The notes beneath the pieces are model-generated. The model did no database searches. It was given only the letters and a program-made list of their open reading frames with translations, and was not told the DNA's origin. Source: Ewingella sp. CoE-038-23 (lineage in GTDB: Bacteria; Pseudomonadota; Gammaproteobacteria; Enterobacterales; Enterobacteriaceae). From it: DNA of 64,000 nt. The stretch spans positions 806,001 through 870,000 of the forward strand of contig NZ_JAZHOH010000001.1 of NCBI RefSeq assembly GCF_040419245.1. Reading direction: 5' to 3'. Below are positions 57,247-64,000 of the stretch, one piece after another. The translations under genes and the position numbers were made by a program. Each line of letters begins with the position of its first letter. The first letter of the stretch is position 1.

Positions 57247-57277
57247 TTTTTCATCTTATTGACCAGGAATCGCCACT

Positions 57278-58597
57278 ATGAAAACTAACAACAAAAACGA
57301 CGCAGCGGGAAAAGGGCTTGAGCAGGAGTTTGAGCACAGCCCGGTTCCGCTCACCCATCGCCACTCAACTCGCTCGGTGTCCGCCGTGTGGTTTGGCTTC
57401 CCGATGATCCTCACCAACGCGCTGTTCGGCGGCATCATCACCTGGCACCTCGGTTTTTGGCCCGCGATAGCCGCCATCCTGCTGGGTAACCTGGTGCTGT
57501 TTGGCTATGTCGGCGCGCTGAGCCACTTCGCCGGTTCAACCGGGCTGAACTTTGCTCTGCAAGCCAAAAAGACCTTTGGTACCAAGGGTTACGGCTGGGT
57601 GTCCGGTTTTCTCTCCACCGTGGTGATTGGCTGGTACGCCTTCCAGACGGGCTTAACCGGCACGGTTATTCATGAAACTTTTGGCTGGAATGAGCTGGGC
57701 GTCAGCGCCTTCGCCGCCGTGCTCTACATTGGCATCACCTTTCTCGGCGTGCGCGCGCTCTCCCTGCTGGGCATGATTGCCGCGCCGATGTACGTGATCC
57801 TCGGGCTGGTGGCGCTGTGGCTTATCTCCGGCACCCATGACTTAACGCAGATTGTGAACTGGCACGGTTCGGCGGCAGTGGCCGGTGGCATGACCATGGG
57901 CACGGCAGTGACGATGGTGGTGGCAGGCTTTGCTGACTCCGGCACCATGACCGCTGACTTCACCCGTTGGTCGAAGGACGGCAAGTCGGCGGTGATCGCC
58001 GCATTCTCGGCTTTCCCTGTGGCTAACGTGATTTCCTATCTGTTTGGCGTGGTGATTGTCGCGGCGGGCGCGGCTATCGATCCGCTGCAAAACGGCGGCA
58101 ACTTCCTCTCTCTGTTAATGGGCCACGGCGCGCTGCTGGAAGTGCTGGCCTTCGTCTTCGTGTTCATCAACCTCGGCTCGGTCTGTACTCACTGCCTGTA
58201 TAACGGCGCAATGGGCTTCAGCCACCTGTTCGGCAGCAAGATGCGTTTATGGACGGTGATTCTGGGCGCGATTGGCGGCGTGCTGGCGCTGATTGGCGTT
58301 TGGCACTACTTCCTGAACTGGCTGAGCCTGCTCGGCGTGGCCGTCCCGCCGTTTGGTGCGGTGATGATTGTTGACCTGATCCTGATGGGTGAAATCAGCC
58401 GCCTGCGCACCGAGCAGCGCGTCCGCGCCAGCGCCTTTGTGGCATGGGCCATCGGCACCTGCTGCGCCACCGTCGCACATATTTGGTTCCCGTCAGTGGG
58501 CGAGGCCATTGTTGGGCTGGTGGCCGGTGCTGTCTCTTATTACGCAATCACCATGCTGGCAATTAAATCGCCGTTCGTCGCGCTGGAGAAGAAATAA
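57278..58597 (+). CDS. NCS1-family permease, CodB-like
   Basis: The 439 residues have about twelve membrane segments and a charged cytoplasmic N-terminus. TRSVSAVWFGFPMILTNALF at about 31-50 and the GFADSGTMTADFTRW segment at about 213-227 resemble cytosine permease CodB, and the cargo should be a nucleobase or ureide-like compound. It lies between the amidase and the cysteine hydrolase with 31 bases before and none after it, so the three are one operon. No cytosine deaminase is present, so cytosine itself is not the obvious substrate. Confidence 0.88.
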   Translation: MKTNNKNDAAGKGLEQEFEHSPVPLTHRHSTRSVSAVWFGFPMILTNALFGGIITWHLGFWPAIAAILLGNLVLFGYVGALSHFAGSTGLNFALQAKKTFGTKGYGWVSGFLSTVVIGWYAFQTGLTGTVIHETFGWNELGVSAFAAVLYIGITFLGVRALSLLGMIAAPMYVILGLVALWLISGTHDLTQIVNWHGSAAVAGGMTMGTAVTMVVAGFADSGTMTADFTRWSKDGKSAVIAAFSAFPVANVISYLFGVVIVAAGAAIDPLQNGGNFLSLLMGHGALLEVLAFVFVFINLGSVCTHCLYNGAMGFSHLFGSKMRLWTVILGAIGGVLALIGVWHYFLNWLSLLGVAVPPFGAVMIVDLILMGEISRLRTEQRVRASAFVAWAIGTCCATVAHIWFPSVGEAIVGLVAGAVSYYAITMLAIKSPFVALEKK

Positions 58598-59287
58598 ATG
58601 GCCGAATTTACTGTTAACGCTGACCCGTACCGCTGGCCGTTCGACGGCTCGCTGTCTGCCGCGAACACGGCGCTTATCGTCATCGATATGCAAACCGATT
58701 TTTGCGGCAAGGGCGGTTATGTCGACACCATGGGCTATGACATTGCCTTGACGCGCGCGCCGATTGCGCCGATTGCCTCGGTGCTGGCCGCGATGCGTGC
58801 GCAGGGCTTCACCATTATTCACACCCGCGAAGGGCATCGCCCGGATCTCAGCGATTTGCCCGCCAATAAACGCTGGCGCTCGAAGCAGATTGGCGCGGAG
58901 ATTGGCTTTGCCGGGCCTTGCGGGCGCATCTTGGTGCGCGGCGAGCCGGGTTGGGAAATCATCCCCGAGCTGGCGCCTTTGGCTAATGAAATCATCATCG
59001 ACAAGCCGGGCAAAGGCTCGTTTTACGCCACCGATCTAGAGCTGGTGCTGCACACGCGTGGCATCAAAAACCTGATCATTACCGGCATCACCACCGATGT
59101 TTGCGTGCACACCACGCTGCGCGAAGCCAACGATCGCGGTTTCGAATGCATGGTGCTGTCTGACTGCTGCGCGGCGACGGAGCAAAAGCATCACGAAGCG
59201 GCACTCAGCATGATCAAAATGCAGGGCGGGATCTTCGGCGCGGTGGCGGATTCCGCCACGCTGCTGGATGCCCTCGCCACGGCGTAA
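58598..59287 (+). CDS. Isochorismatase-family cysteine hydrolase, biuret amidohydrolase-like
   Basis: The 229 residues have the cysteine-hydrolase triad D30 (VIDMQTDF), K136 (IDKPGKGSF) and C169 (TTDVCVHTT), with the 33-residue K-to-C distance seen in biuret hydrolase and RutB. The N-terminal [13 protein letters not shown] segment is characteristic of biuret amidohydrolase BiuH rather than of nicotinamidase. It would release ammonia from biuret or a carbamoyl-amide. The ATG follows directly on the permease stop; GGAGAAG lies inside the permease end. Confidence 0.82.
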   Translation: MAEFTVNADPYRWPFDGSLSAANTALIVIDMQTDFCGKGGYVDTMGYDIALTRAPIAPIASVLAAMRAQGFTIIHTREGHRPDLSDLPANKRWRSKQIGAEIGFAGPCGRILVRGEPGWEIIPELAPLANEIIIDKPGKGSFYATDLELVLHTRGIKNLIITGITTDVCVHTTLREANDRGFECMVLSDCCAATEQKHHEAALSMIKMQGGIFGAVADSATLLDALATA

Positions 59288-59329
59288 CCTTTTCCTGACA
59301 GCTTCGGCCAAGAATTTTAAACCTCAAAG

Positions 59330-59389
59330 CGTGAGCGCTTCGTTTGAATATTTTTACAATATCGAACAGAGTTGATTGAAGCGCTCACG
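59330..59389. promoter_or_regulatory. Paired LacI-like operator half-palindromes before ydcJ
   Basis: CGTGAGCGCTTC (59330-59341) is exactly repeated in inverted orientation as GAAGCGCTCACG (59378-59389), 48 bp centre to centre. Each contains the self-complementary AGCGCT and the half-site GTGAGCGCT known from LacI-type operators. A DNA-bound dimer pair or loop is likely. No LacI-family gene is seen in the window. Confidence 0.55.
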
Positions 59390-59428
59390 TGAGTGAGAAA
59401 GGCCAATGTTGTCATGGAGAAGAGTCGA

Positions 59429-60805
59429 ATGAACGCAGTAGGCTATGTCAGTAGCGATGCCATTCGCGCCAATTTTTCGCGCGCGATGTCCGACATGTAT
59501 AAGACGGAAGTTCCGCTCTATGGCACCTTGATGGGGCTGGTGGCCGACACCAATCAACAGGTAATGACGCAGTCGCCGGAGATAGCCAGCAGTCTGGCGC
59601 AGACCGGCGAGTTGCAGCGTCTGGATATGGAGCGGCATGGCGCGATCCGCGTCGGCACCGCCGAGGAGCTGGCGACCCTGCGGCGGTTGTTCGCCGTGAT
59701 GGGCATGGAGCCGGTGGGCTATTACGATTTGAGTTCTGCCGGAGTGCCGGTTCATTCCACCGCCTTTCGCGCGGTCCACGAAGCCTCGCTGCAAGTCAGC
59801 CCGTTCCGCGTTTTTACTTCTCTACTCCGACTTGAACTTATCGAAGACCCGGCGCTGCGCGACTTTGCCAGCAAAGTGTTGGCGAAACGCAATATTTTCA
59901 CCCCACGCGCCCTTGAGCTGATTGAGCAGCACGAGCGCGACGGCGGCCTCGGGCCGCAGCATGCCGACGAGTTTGTGCAGCAGGCGCTGGAAACTTTCCG
60001 CTGGCACCCTACTGCGACCGTCACGCTGGAGGAGTATCAGCAGCTTAATGGGCAGCATCGCCTGATTGCCGACGTGGTGGCTTTTCGCGGGCCGCACATT
60101 AACCACCTGACGCCGCGCACGCTGGATATCGATCACGTTCAGGCCGATATGCCCAAACGCGGCATTCCGCCGAAAGCGGTGATTGAAGGGCCGCCGCGCC
60201 GTCAATGCCCCATCTTGCTACGCCAGACCAGCTTCAAAGCGCTGGATGAAAAGATCACTTTTAAAGGTCAGGCGGCAGGGGAGTCCGGTAGCCACTCGGC
60301 GCGCTTTGGCGAGATAGAACAGCGCGGGGTGGCGCTGACCGCCAAGGGGCGGGCGCTTTACGACGAGCTGCTCAACCAAGCGCGAGAAGAGCTTGGGGCG
60401 TTTCCCAATGAGGCCAATGCGGCGCAGTACGTGGCGATTCTGGAGAAGGTGTTTGCCGCCTTCCCCGACAACTACGCCGAGCTGCGCCAGCAGGAGTTGG
60501 CTTATTTCCGTTACTTCGTCGGAGAAAAGTCCGAGCAAAGTTTTGACTCGCTGGAGCAGGCGATTCAGGCCGGGGCAGTCTCTTTCGAACCGCTGGTGTA
60601 TGAAGATTTTCTTCCCGTCAGTGCGGCAGGGATTTTCCAATCAAATCTGGGAGATAGCGCCCGTTCTCACTACGTAGCCCACTCCAACAAGCATGAGTTC
60701 CATAAGGCGTTAGGGCGCGAAACCATAGATGAGCTGGCGCTTTATGCCGACACTCAGGGGCGCTCATTACAGGAGTGCGCGCGGGTGTTGAGGCTTTCGC
60801 TGTAA
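59429..60805 (+). CDS. ydcJ: 2-oxoadipate dioxygenase/decarboxylase YdcJ (HglS family, DUF1338)
   Basis: The ATG at 59429 follows GGAGAAGAG and gives 458 residues (E. coli YdcJ 447). The family uses a mononuclear iron in a vicinal-oxygen-chelate-like barrel; the HglS enzyme converts 2-oxoadipate to D-2-hydroxyglutarate in lysine catabolism. Conserved segments are VPLYGTLMGLV at about 31-41, PVHSTAFRAV at about 111-120, AFRGPHINHLTPRTLDID and YVAHSNKHEF. No other lysine-degradation gene is nearby. A GTG 12 codons upstream lies in the inverted repeat and is less likely. Confidence 0.9.
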   Translation: MNAVGYVSSDAIRANFSRAMSDMYKTEVPLYGTLMGLVADTNQQVMTQSPEIASSLAQTGELQRLDMERHGAIRVGTAEELATLRRLFAVMGMEPVGYYDLSSAGVPVHSTAFRAVHEASLQVSPFRVFTSLLRLELIEDPALRDFASKVLAKRNIFTPRALELIEQHERDGGLGPQHADEFVQQALETFRWHPTATVTLEEYQQLNGQHRLIADVVAFRGPHINHLTPRTLDIDHVQADMPKRGIPPKAVIEGPPRRQCPILLRQTSFKALDEKITFKGQAAGESGSHSARFGEIEQRGVALTAKGRALYDELLNQAREELGAFPNEANAAQYVAILEKVFAAFPDNYAELRQQELAYFRYFVGEKSEQSFDSLEQAIQAGAVSFEPLVYEDFLPVSAAGIFQSNLGDSARSHYVAHSNKHEFHKALGRETIDELALYADTQGRSLQECARVLRLSL

Positions 60806-60808
60806 CCT

Positions 60809-60833
60809 TCTCCCCACTCCGCGAGTGGGGAGA
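60809..60833 (+). terminator. Hairpin after ydcJ
   Basis: TCTCCCCACT (60809-60818) pairs perfectly with AGTGGGGAGA (60824-60833), four bases after the stop; the T-run is weak. Confidence 0.6.
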
Positions 60834-60842
60834 GTTCCACTG

Positions 60843-61073
60843 TTACTCGCGCACTTCATCCCACGTCAGGCCAAAACGAGCCAAATATTTACGCAGCCGG
60901 TCGGCGTCGTTCGGCTGCTTCTTCTGTTCACGCGACACGGCAAACAGCCGACGGCCCTGTTAGCAGCATCGGTACGTAAAGGTGTTATTGCGAGTCTCAA
61001 AGCCTGACTTCAGTAAAGAGATCGAACGCTGCTGCTCGTGCAGCCCCACCTCGGTGCGTGAATGATTTTTCAT
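60843..61073 (-). pseudogene. Small unrecognised gene broken by an in-frame TAA
   Basis: From the ATG at 61073 the minus strand reads 37 codons (MKNHSRTEVGLHEQQ... to YRCC), then TAA at 60962-60960, then 38 further codons of normal composition (QGRRLFAVSREQKKQPNDAD at the start, FGLTWDEVRE at the end) to a stop at 60845-60843. The uninterrupted frame on both sides suggests one ancestral protein of about 76 residues, rich in Arg and Lys. I do not recognise the family. No good Shine-Dalgarno precedes the ATG, in line with decay. Confidence 0.6.
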
Positions 61074-61341
61074 CGATGTTTTTCAATTGGTTGACGATAA
61101 ATAATTAAGACAGAATGAATTTGCATGCTATTCGCGCCAGAGATAGCAACAAAACTAACAAAAAGAGCAGAAAAAATAGCGAACAAACTTGTTAGGGTTC
61201 ACCAACTTATGATACGCACCACGGCACACGAAAGACAGCGATGTCATTGACGCCGAGTTTCGCAGGCTCTAGATGCTCTGTTATACCGCACAGTAATGGG
61301 TAGTGACGTCCGGCAGAATGTCGATTAAAAGGATCAATAAA
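61074..61341. other. AT-rich spacer between the broken gene and the hypothetical pair
   Basis: These 268 bases hold no gene. The left 130 bases are AT-rich, the right part contains only short frames. Presumably promoters for both sides lie here, but none is clear enough to call. Confidence 0.45.
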
Positions 61342-61929
61342 ATGATGGCATGGTTAGAGAAGATATTGGGTAATAGAAAGCAAACCAATCGGGAGTTGGT
61401 GATAGCCAAAATGAAAAAAATCCGACAAACATCATCCCCTGTAGGATGGGAAAAAATGGCTGGCCTAGCCGTCGGTGGCTTAACTGAGGTTGGGTTTTCT
61501 AAACAGACAAATTTACTGTTGGTGATCTCTTCATCTGGCAGAAGCGTGGTGGATTGTAATACCGGAGATAAAATTGCCAGAGATTATGAAGAATATGGCG
61601 ATTGGTATGACTCAATCAATATGACATGTTTGGGTATTGGCCCGCTTTCTGACGAAGAAGTGACAATATCAGGCTTGTGTGGCGGTGGCCTACCCTTAGT
61701 CAACTATAGGGGAGAAACGATAGAGCGGATTGCCCCCGAATGGCCGGTAGAAGAATTGGTTTTTTGTCCGCCTGGAAAGTCTGCTTTTTGGGAGGAGCAC
61801 CAGCAAGATTGCTGTCGATTTTATTCTAGCTTTTTGATTACCTGTGGTTTTTCGTGGGACGGGCAGTTCATGATTTGTGCGACTTCCAGCGATATTGATA
61901 TTTGGAAGCGAACCAATGCGATTGCTTAG
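61342..61929 (+). CDS. Hypothetical protein, beta-rich, unrecognised
   Basis: The ATG at 61342 has AAGG nine bases upstream; the protein has 195 residues. After a basic N-terminus (about 1-40) it is rich in short beta-like stretches with Gly/Ser turns, such as LLLVISSSGRSVVDCNTGDK at about 57-76. GFSWDGQFMICATSSDIDIW near the end resembles one blade of a propeller. Six or more cysteines are present, no signal peptide. The protein is of the kind often found next to toxin systems as an immunity or accessory protein, but no toxin is seen. It is followed after 38 bases by another unknown gene. Confidence 0.7.
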   Translation: MMAWLEKILGNRKQTNRELVIAKMKKIRQTSSPVGWEKMAGLAVGGLTEVGFSKQTNLLLVISSSGRSVVDCNTGDKIARDYEEYGDWYDSINMTCLGIGPLSDEEVTISGLCGGGLPLVNYRGETIERIAPEWPVEELVFCPPGKSAFWEEHQQDCCRFYSSFLITCGFSWDGQFMICATSSDIDIWKRTNAIA

Positions 61930-61967
61930 AAGCACATTAACGACTGGTTTACTGCCGGAGCCATTAC

Positions 61968-62444
61968 ATGTCTTATGACTTAAGCGTTTATTTAAAACGC
62001 AGCAATATGCCTTCTCCTGAGCAGTGGCGTCAGGCGATTCATGATGCGGGCTTTGCCGTCGATTTGGACGCGGATTTTGATATAAAGACGTTTGGTGGTT
62101 TTTTACCTTGCCCGGTAGACGGCAAGGTCTCGGGCTTTGAACTTACTTTTGCAGAGTGTGATCGTGAGGAAATCGAAGAGTCCGGTCTTCCCTCAGACCT
62201 CGATTTTACCGTGGTATTTTCCATTGGAAGTAACCCGCTCGAGATGATCTCTGCGTTAATTGCTTCAGGCGTGTTGGCACAACTTAGCGAAGGTTGGTTG
62301 GTCGACCCGCAGGCCGGTCAGTCGATTCCGGCTAACGAAGCCCTTGAGCAGGGGAGACTATTACTGGCAGAGTCTTGCTCTGCAAATGAAGAACAGCCAG
62401 CGAAGACTTCATCAAATAAGAAAGTCTGGTGGAAGTTCTGGTAA
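61968..62444 (+). CDS. Hypothetical protein, unrecognised
   Basis: The 158 residues begin MSYDLSVYLKRSNMPSPEQW, a start known from small cytoplasmic proteins of the immunity-protein type. The protein is acidic, with AGFAVDLDADFDIKT at about 28-42 and a hydrophobic SNPLEMISALIASGVLAQLS segment near 90-110. The low-complexity C-terminus ends in KKVWWKFW. The Shine-Dalgarno GGAG precedes the ATG at eight bases. With the preceding gene it probably forms an operon. Confidence 0.7.
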   Translation: MSYDLSVYLKRSNMPSPEQWRQAIHDAGFAVDLDADFDIKTFGGFLPCPVDGKVSGFELTFAECDREEIEESGLPSDLDFTVVFSIGSNPLEMISALIASGVLAQLSEGWLVDPQAGQSIPANEALEQGRLLLAESCSANEEQPAKTSSNKKVWWKFW

Positions 62445-62473
62445 ACCCTCCATCAACGCGCTCAAACCCAACC

Positions 62474-62503
62474 CAAAAAAAAGCCCGCACTGCTAGCGGG
62501 CCA
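62474..62503 (-). terminator. Leftward intrinsic terminator without an obvious gene
   Basis: GCCCGC (62483-62488) pairs with GCGGGC (62496-62501) around ACTGCTA. On the minus strand the stem is followed by eight T (62482-62475). The plus strand has no T-run. No minus-strand gene lies within 700 bases to the right, so it may end a small RNA or be a relic. Confidence 0.6.
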
Positions 62504-62729
62504 AGTGTCCTTGCTTGAGATACGGCTCTTGGGTCGATGGGCTGCATTCTAAAGCGTCTGGGGAAAAACCAGCTATAACAGTGGATTAAAAAAACTAACG
62601 AACAGTGGCGGCAAATATTTGTTCACACTCGGCGGCTTCTTTTCGGCGCAATTAACGTTATCTTGATAAGAATTAGCACGCTTCGCCTTAGCAATATCAA
62701 CCCCAGATGTAGCAACTAAAAGGATCATT

Positions 62730-63212
62730 ATGTCTAAAATTTATCAGGCATTAGAAGACGCTGGCTGGGTTTTGCCGCCAGAGCTGGTTCCGCCTCCGGG
62801 CGTGGTTTTCCCGTTCAAAGCCGTGCGGATAGTGAATAACCGCGCCTACGTGTCGGGGCATGGGCCGCAAAATGCCGATGGCTCGCTGTATACCACGCTT
62901 GGCAAAGTCGGGCGGGAAGTGAGCGAGGAGCAGGCCTACAGGGCGGCGCAGCTCACCGCGCTATCGATTCTCGGTAGCCTGCACCGCGAACTTGGCTCAC
63001 TGGACAGAATTGTGGCGTGGAATCGCCTGTTCGGCATGGTCAATGCCGCGCCGGGCTTCAACCGTCTGCCGCCGGTGATAAACGGCTGCTCCGACGTTAT
63101 CCTGCGCGTCTTCGGCCCAGAGATTGGCGCTCACAGCCGCAGCGCCGTGGGGCTGGCGGAACTGCCGTTTGATATCCCGGTAGAAATCGAGGCGGAAGTC
63201 GAAATCCGTTAA
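62730..63212 (+). CDS. RidA/YjgF-family protein
   Basis: The 160 residues belong to the RidA superfamily, in the longer form with an N-terminal extension (LEDAGWVLPPELVPPPGVVFPF). NRAYVSGHGPQ at about 37-47, the LGSLDRIVAWNRLFGMVN helix-strand and the GAHSRSAVGLAELPFDIPVEIEA end split around 133-155 are typical. RidA proteins hydrolyse reactive enamines and imines; this subgroup has no assigned substrate and lacks a certain catalytic Arg position. It converges on the ABC exporter gene with four bases between stops. Confidence 0.85.
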   Translation: MSKIYQALEDAGWVLPPELVPPPGVVFPFKAVRIVNNRAYVSGHGPQNADGSLYTTLGKVGREVSEEQAYRAAQLTALSILGSLHRELGSLDRIVAWNRLFGMVNAAPGFNRLPPVINGCSDVILRVFGPEIGAHSRSAVGLAELPFDIPVEIEAEVEIR

Positions 63213-63215
63213 CCC

Positions 63216-64000
63216 TCAACTGGCCCGCGAGTTCTCCATTTTTACTACTCGATCCGCCCGGCGAAGGGTTGCCGGGCGATGGGCGATAAGAAGGACAGTA
63301 CGCTGGTGGCGCAGGCCTTCAAGCGCCTGGTGGAAGGCCAGTTCATTAGGGTTGTCGAGGCTGGAAGAGGCTTCGTCGAGAATCAAAATCGGCGCTTCGG
63401 TCAGCAGCGCGCGGGCAATGGCAATGCGCTGCCGCTGGCCGCCGGAAAGCTGCTTGCCGCCTTCGCCGCACTGGCTTTTATAGCCCTGCGGCAAGGTGCG
63501 AATAAAGGCATCTGCCTGCGCTAATCTCGCGGCTTCCACTACCTGCGCCTGACTGGCCTGCGGGCAACCAAGGCGGATGTTTTCCTCAATCGTTCCGGCG
63601 AAAAGATAGACATCCTGCGGCACCCAGCAGACGAGTTGGCGCAGCGTCGCCAGTGGCAGAGTGCGAATGTCGCGATCGCCAATGAAAATCGCGCCGCTGT
63701 CCGGGTCCCAAAAACGCAACAGCAGGTGGGTTAAGGTGCTTTTGCCCGCGCCCGACGCGCCGCTCAGCGCGACGATTTCTCCGCTTTTCACTTCAAAACT
63801 TAGCTTATCCAGAACGGCCTTTTGATGGCGGTCATAGGCAAAGCTCACCTGCTCGACGCGCAGGGATTTCTCAACCGGGGCCGATGCCTTGCCTTCATCA
63901 CGGACCTGCGCCGACTGCTGCATAATGGTTAAAATCCGGGCTGCGCCAGCGCGCAACTCCCCCCACTGGCTGGCGGTCTGGGTGACGTCGACGATAGGCA
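63216..64000 (-). CDS. ABC exporter, ATP-binding half (5' part outside window)
   Basis: The frame is open to the window edge (…VTQTASQWGELRAGAARI), so the membrane domain lies outside. The nucleotide-binding domain is complete: Walker A SGASGAGKST, Q-loop VPQDVYLF, signature LSGGQRQRIAIARAL, Walker B ILILDEASSSLD and the H-loop LLIAHRPA. The linker resembles the CydC/CydD and MsbA-type exporters. The protein ends soon after the H-loop, slightly shorter than usual. The cargo cannot be predicted. Confidence 0.88.
   Translation of the reverse strand, partial: PIVDVTQTASQWGELRAGAARILTIMQQSAQVRDEGKASAPVEKSLRVEQVSFAYDRHQKAVLDKLSFEVKSGEIVALSGASGAGKSTLTHLLLRFWDPDSGAIFIGDRDIRTLPLATLRQLVCWVPQDVYLFAGTIEENIRLGCPQASQAQVVEAARLAQADAFIRTLPQGYKSQCGEGGKQLSGGQRQRIAIARALLTEAPILILDEASSSLDNPNELAFHQALEGLRHQRTVLLIAHRPATLRRADRVVKMENSRAS

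Noticed and set aside
62332..62547. A 71-residue minus-strand frame over the orphan terminator, considered as an attenuator leader peptide
   Set aside because: No run of identical regulatory codons, no alternative antitermination stem and no structural gene downstream on that strand.

Overview
The window is a chromosomal segment of a gamma-proteobacterium of the order Enterobacterales. Its backbone keeps the Escherichia coli order yafD, mltD, gloB, yafS, rnhA, dnaQ, tRNA-Asp ... fadE, lpcA, yafJ, yafK, dinB, pepD, gpt, frsA, crl, proB, proA, tRNA-Thr. Protein divergence from E. coli, an ERIC element and the Klebsiella-like hpx genes suggest a relative of Rahnella, Ewingella, Rouxiella or Serratia, but the genus cannot be fixed from sequence reading alone. 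Accessory DNA has entered this backbone mainly between tRNA-Asp and fadE, and after tRNA-Thr.

Layout. 1-6180: the 3' end of an MFS transporter gene, then yafD to dnaQ and tRNA-Asp. 6225-10321: a leftward operon for an exported molybdenum hydroxylase (2Fe-2S subunit, molybdopterin subunit with a Tat signal, triheme cytochrome c). 10501-25690: a large ureide/purine-nitrogen cluster like the Klebsiella hpx genes: permease hpxC, hpxSAB (regulator, allantoin racemase, allantoinase), hpxWXYZ (oxamate amidohydrolase and the AtzG/E/H-like set), hpxU (RpiR regulator) and hpxFGHIJK (ABC importer, ureidoglycine-glyoxylate aminotransferase, allantoate amidohydrolase). Together they would import allantoin and related ureides and release ammonia. 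Three sigma54-type promoters, paired HpxS-type operators and a likely HpxU palindrome suggest joint control by nitrogen status and substrate. Between hpxB and hpxZ lies a 400-bp pair of inverted repeats.

25725-29084: an odd PyrG-like glutamine amidotransferase lacking its nucleophile, then the omega-amidase/transaminase pair yafV-ybdL. 29209-38686: a leftward AT-rich type IVb (R64-type) pilus operon with pilin, minor pilin, TcpQ-like protein, secretin, split PilO, PilP, ATPase, platform protein and prepilin peptidase. Its PilO C-terminal gene carries an apparent frameshift. 39172-53823: backbone genes, interrupted by yehS and a degenerate glycerophosphodiesterase-like gene.

54000-64000: a tRNA-Thr(UGU), an aldehyde dehydrogenase, a second sigma54-type nitrogen-scavenging operon (amidase, NCS1 permease, biuret-hydrolase-like enzyme), a YdcJ/HglS dioxygenase preceded by a pair of LacI-like operators, a broken small gene, two unrecognised genes, a RidA-family gene and the 3' part of an ABC exporter gene. 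No CRISPR array, insertion sequence or integrase was seen.
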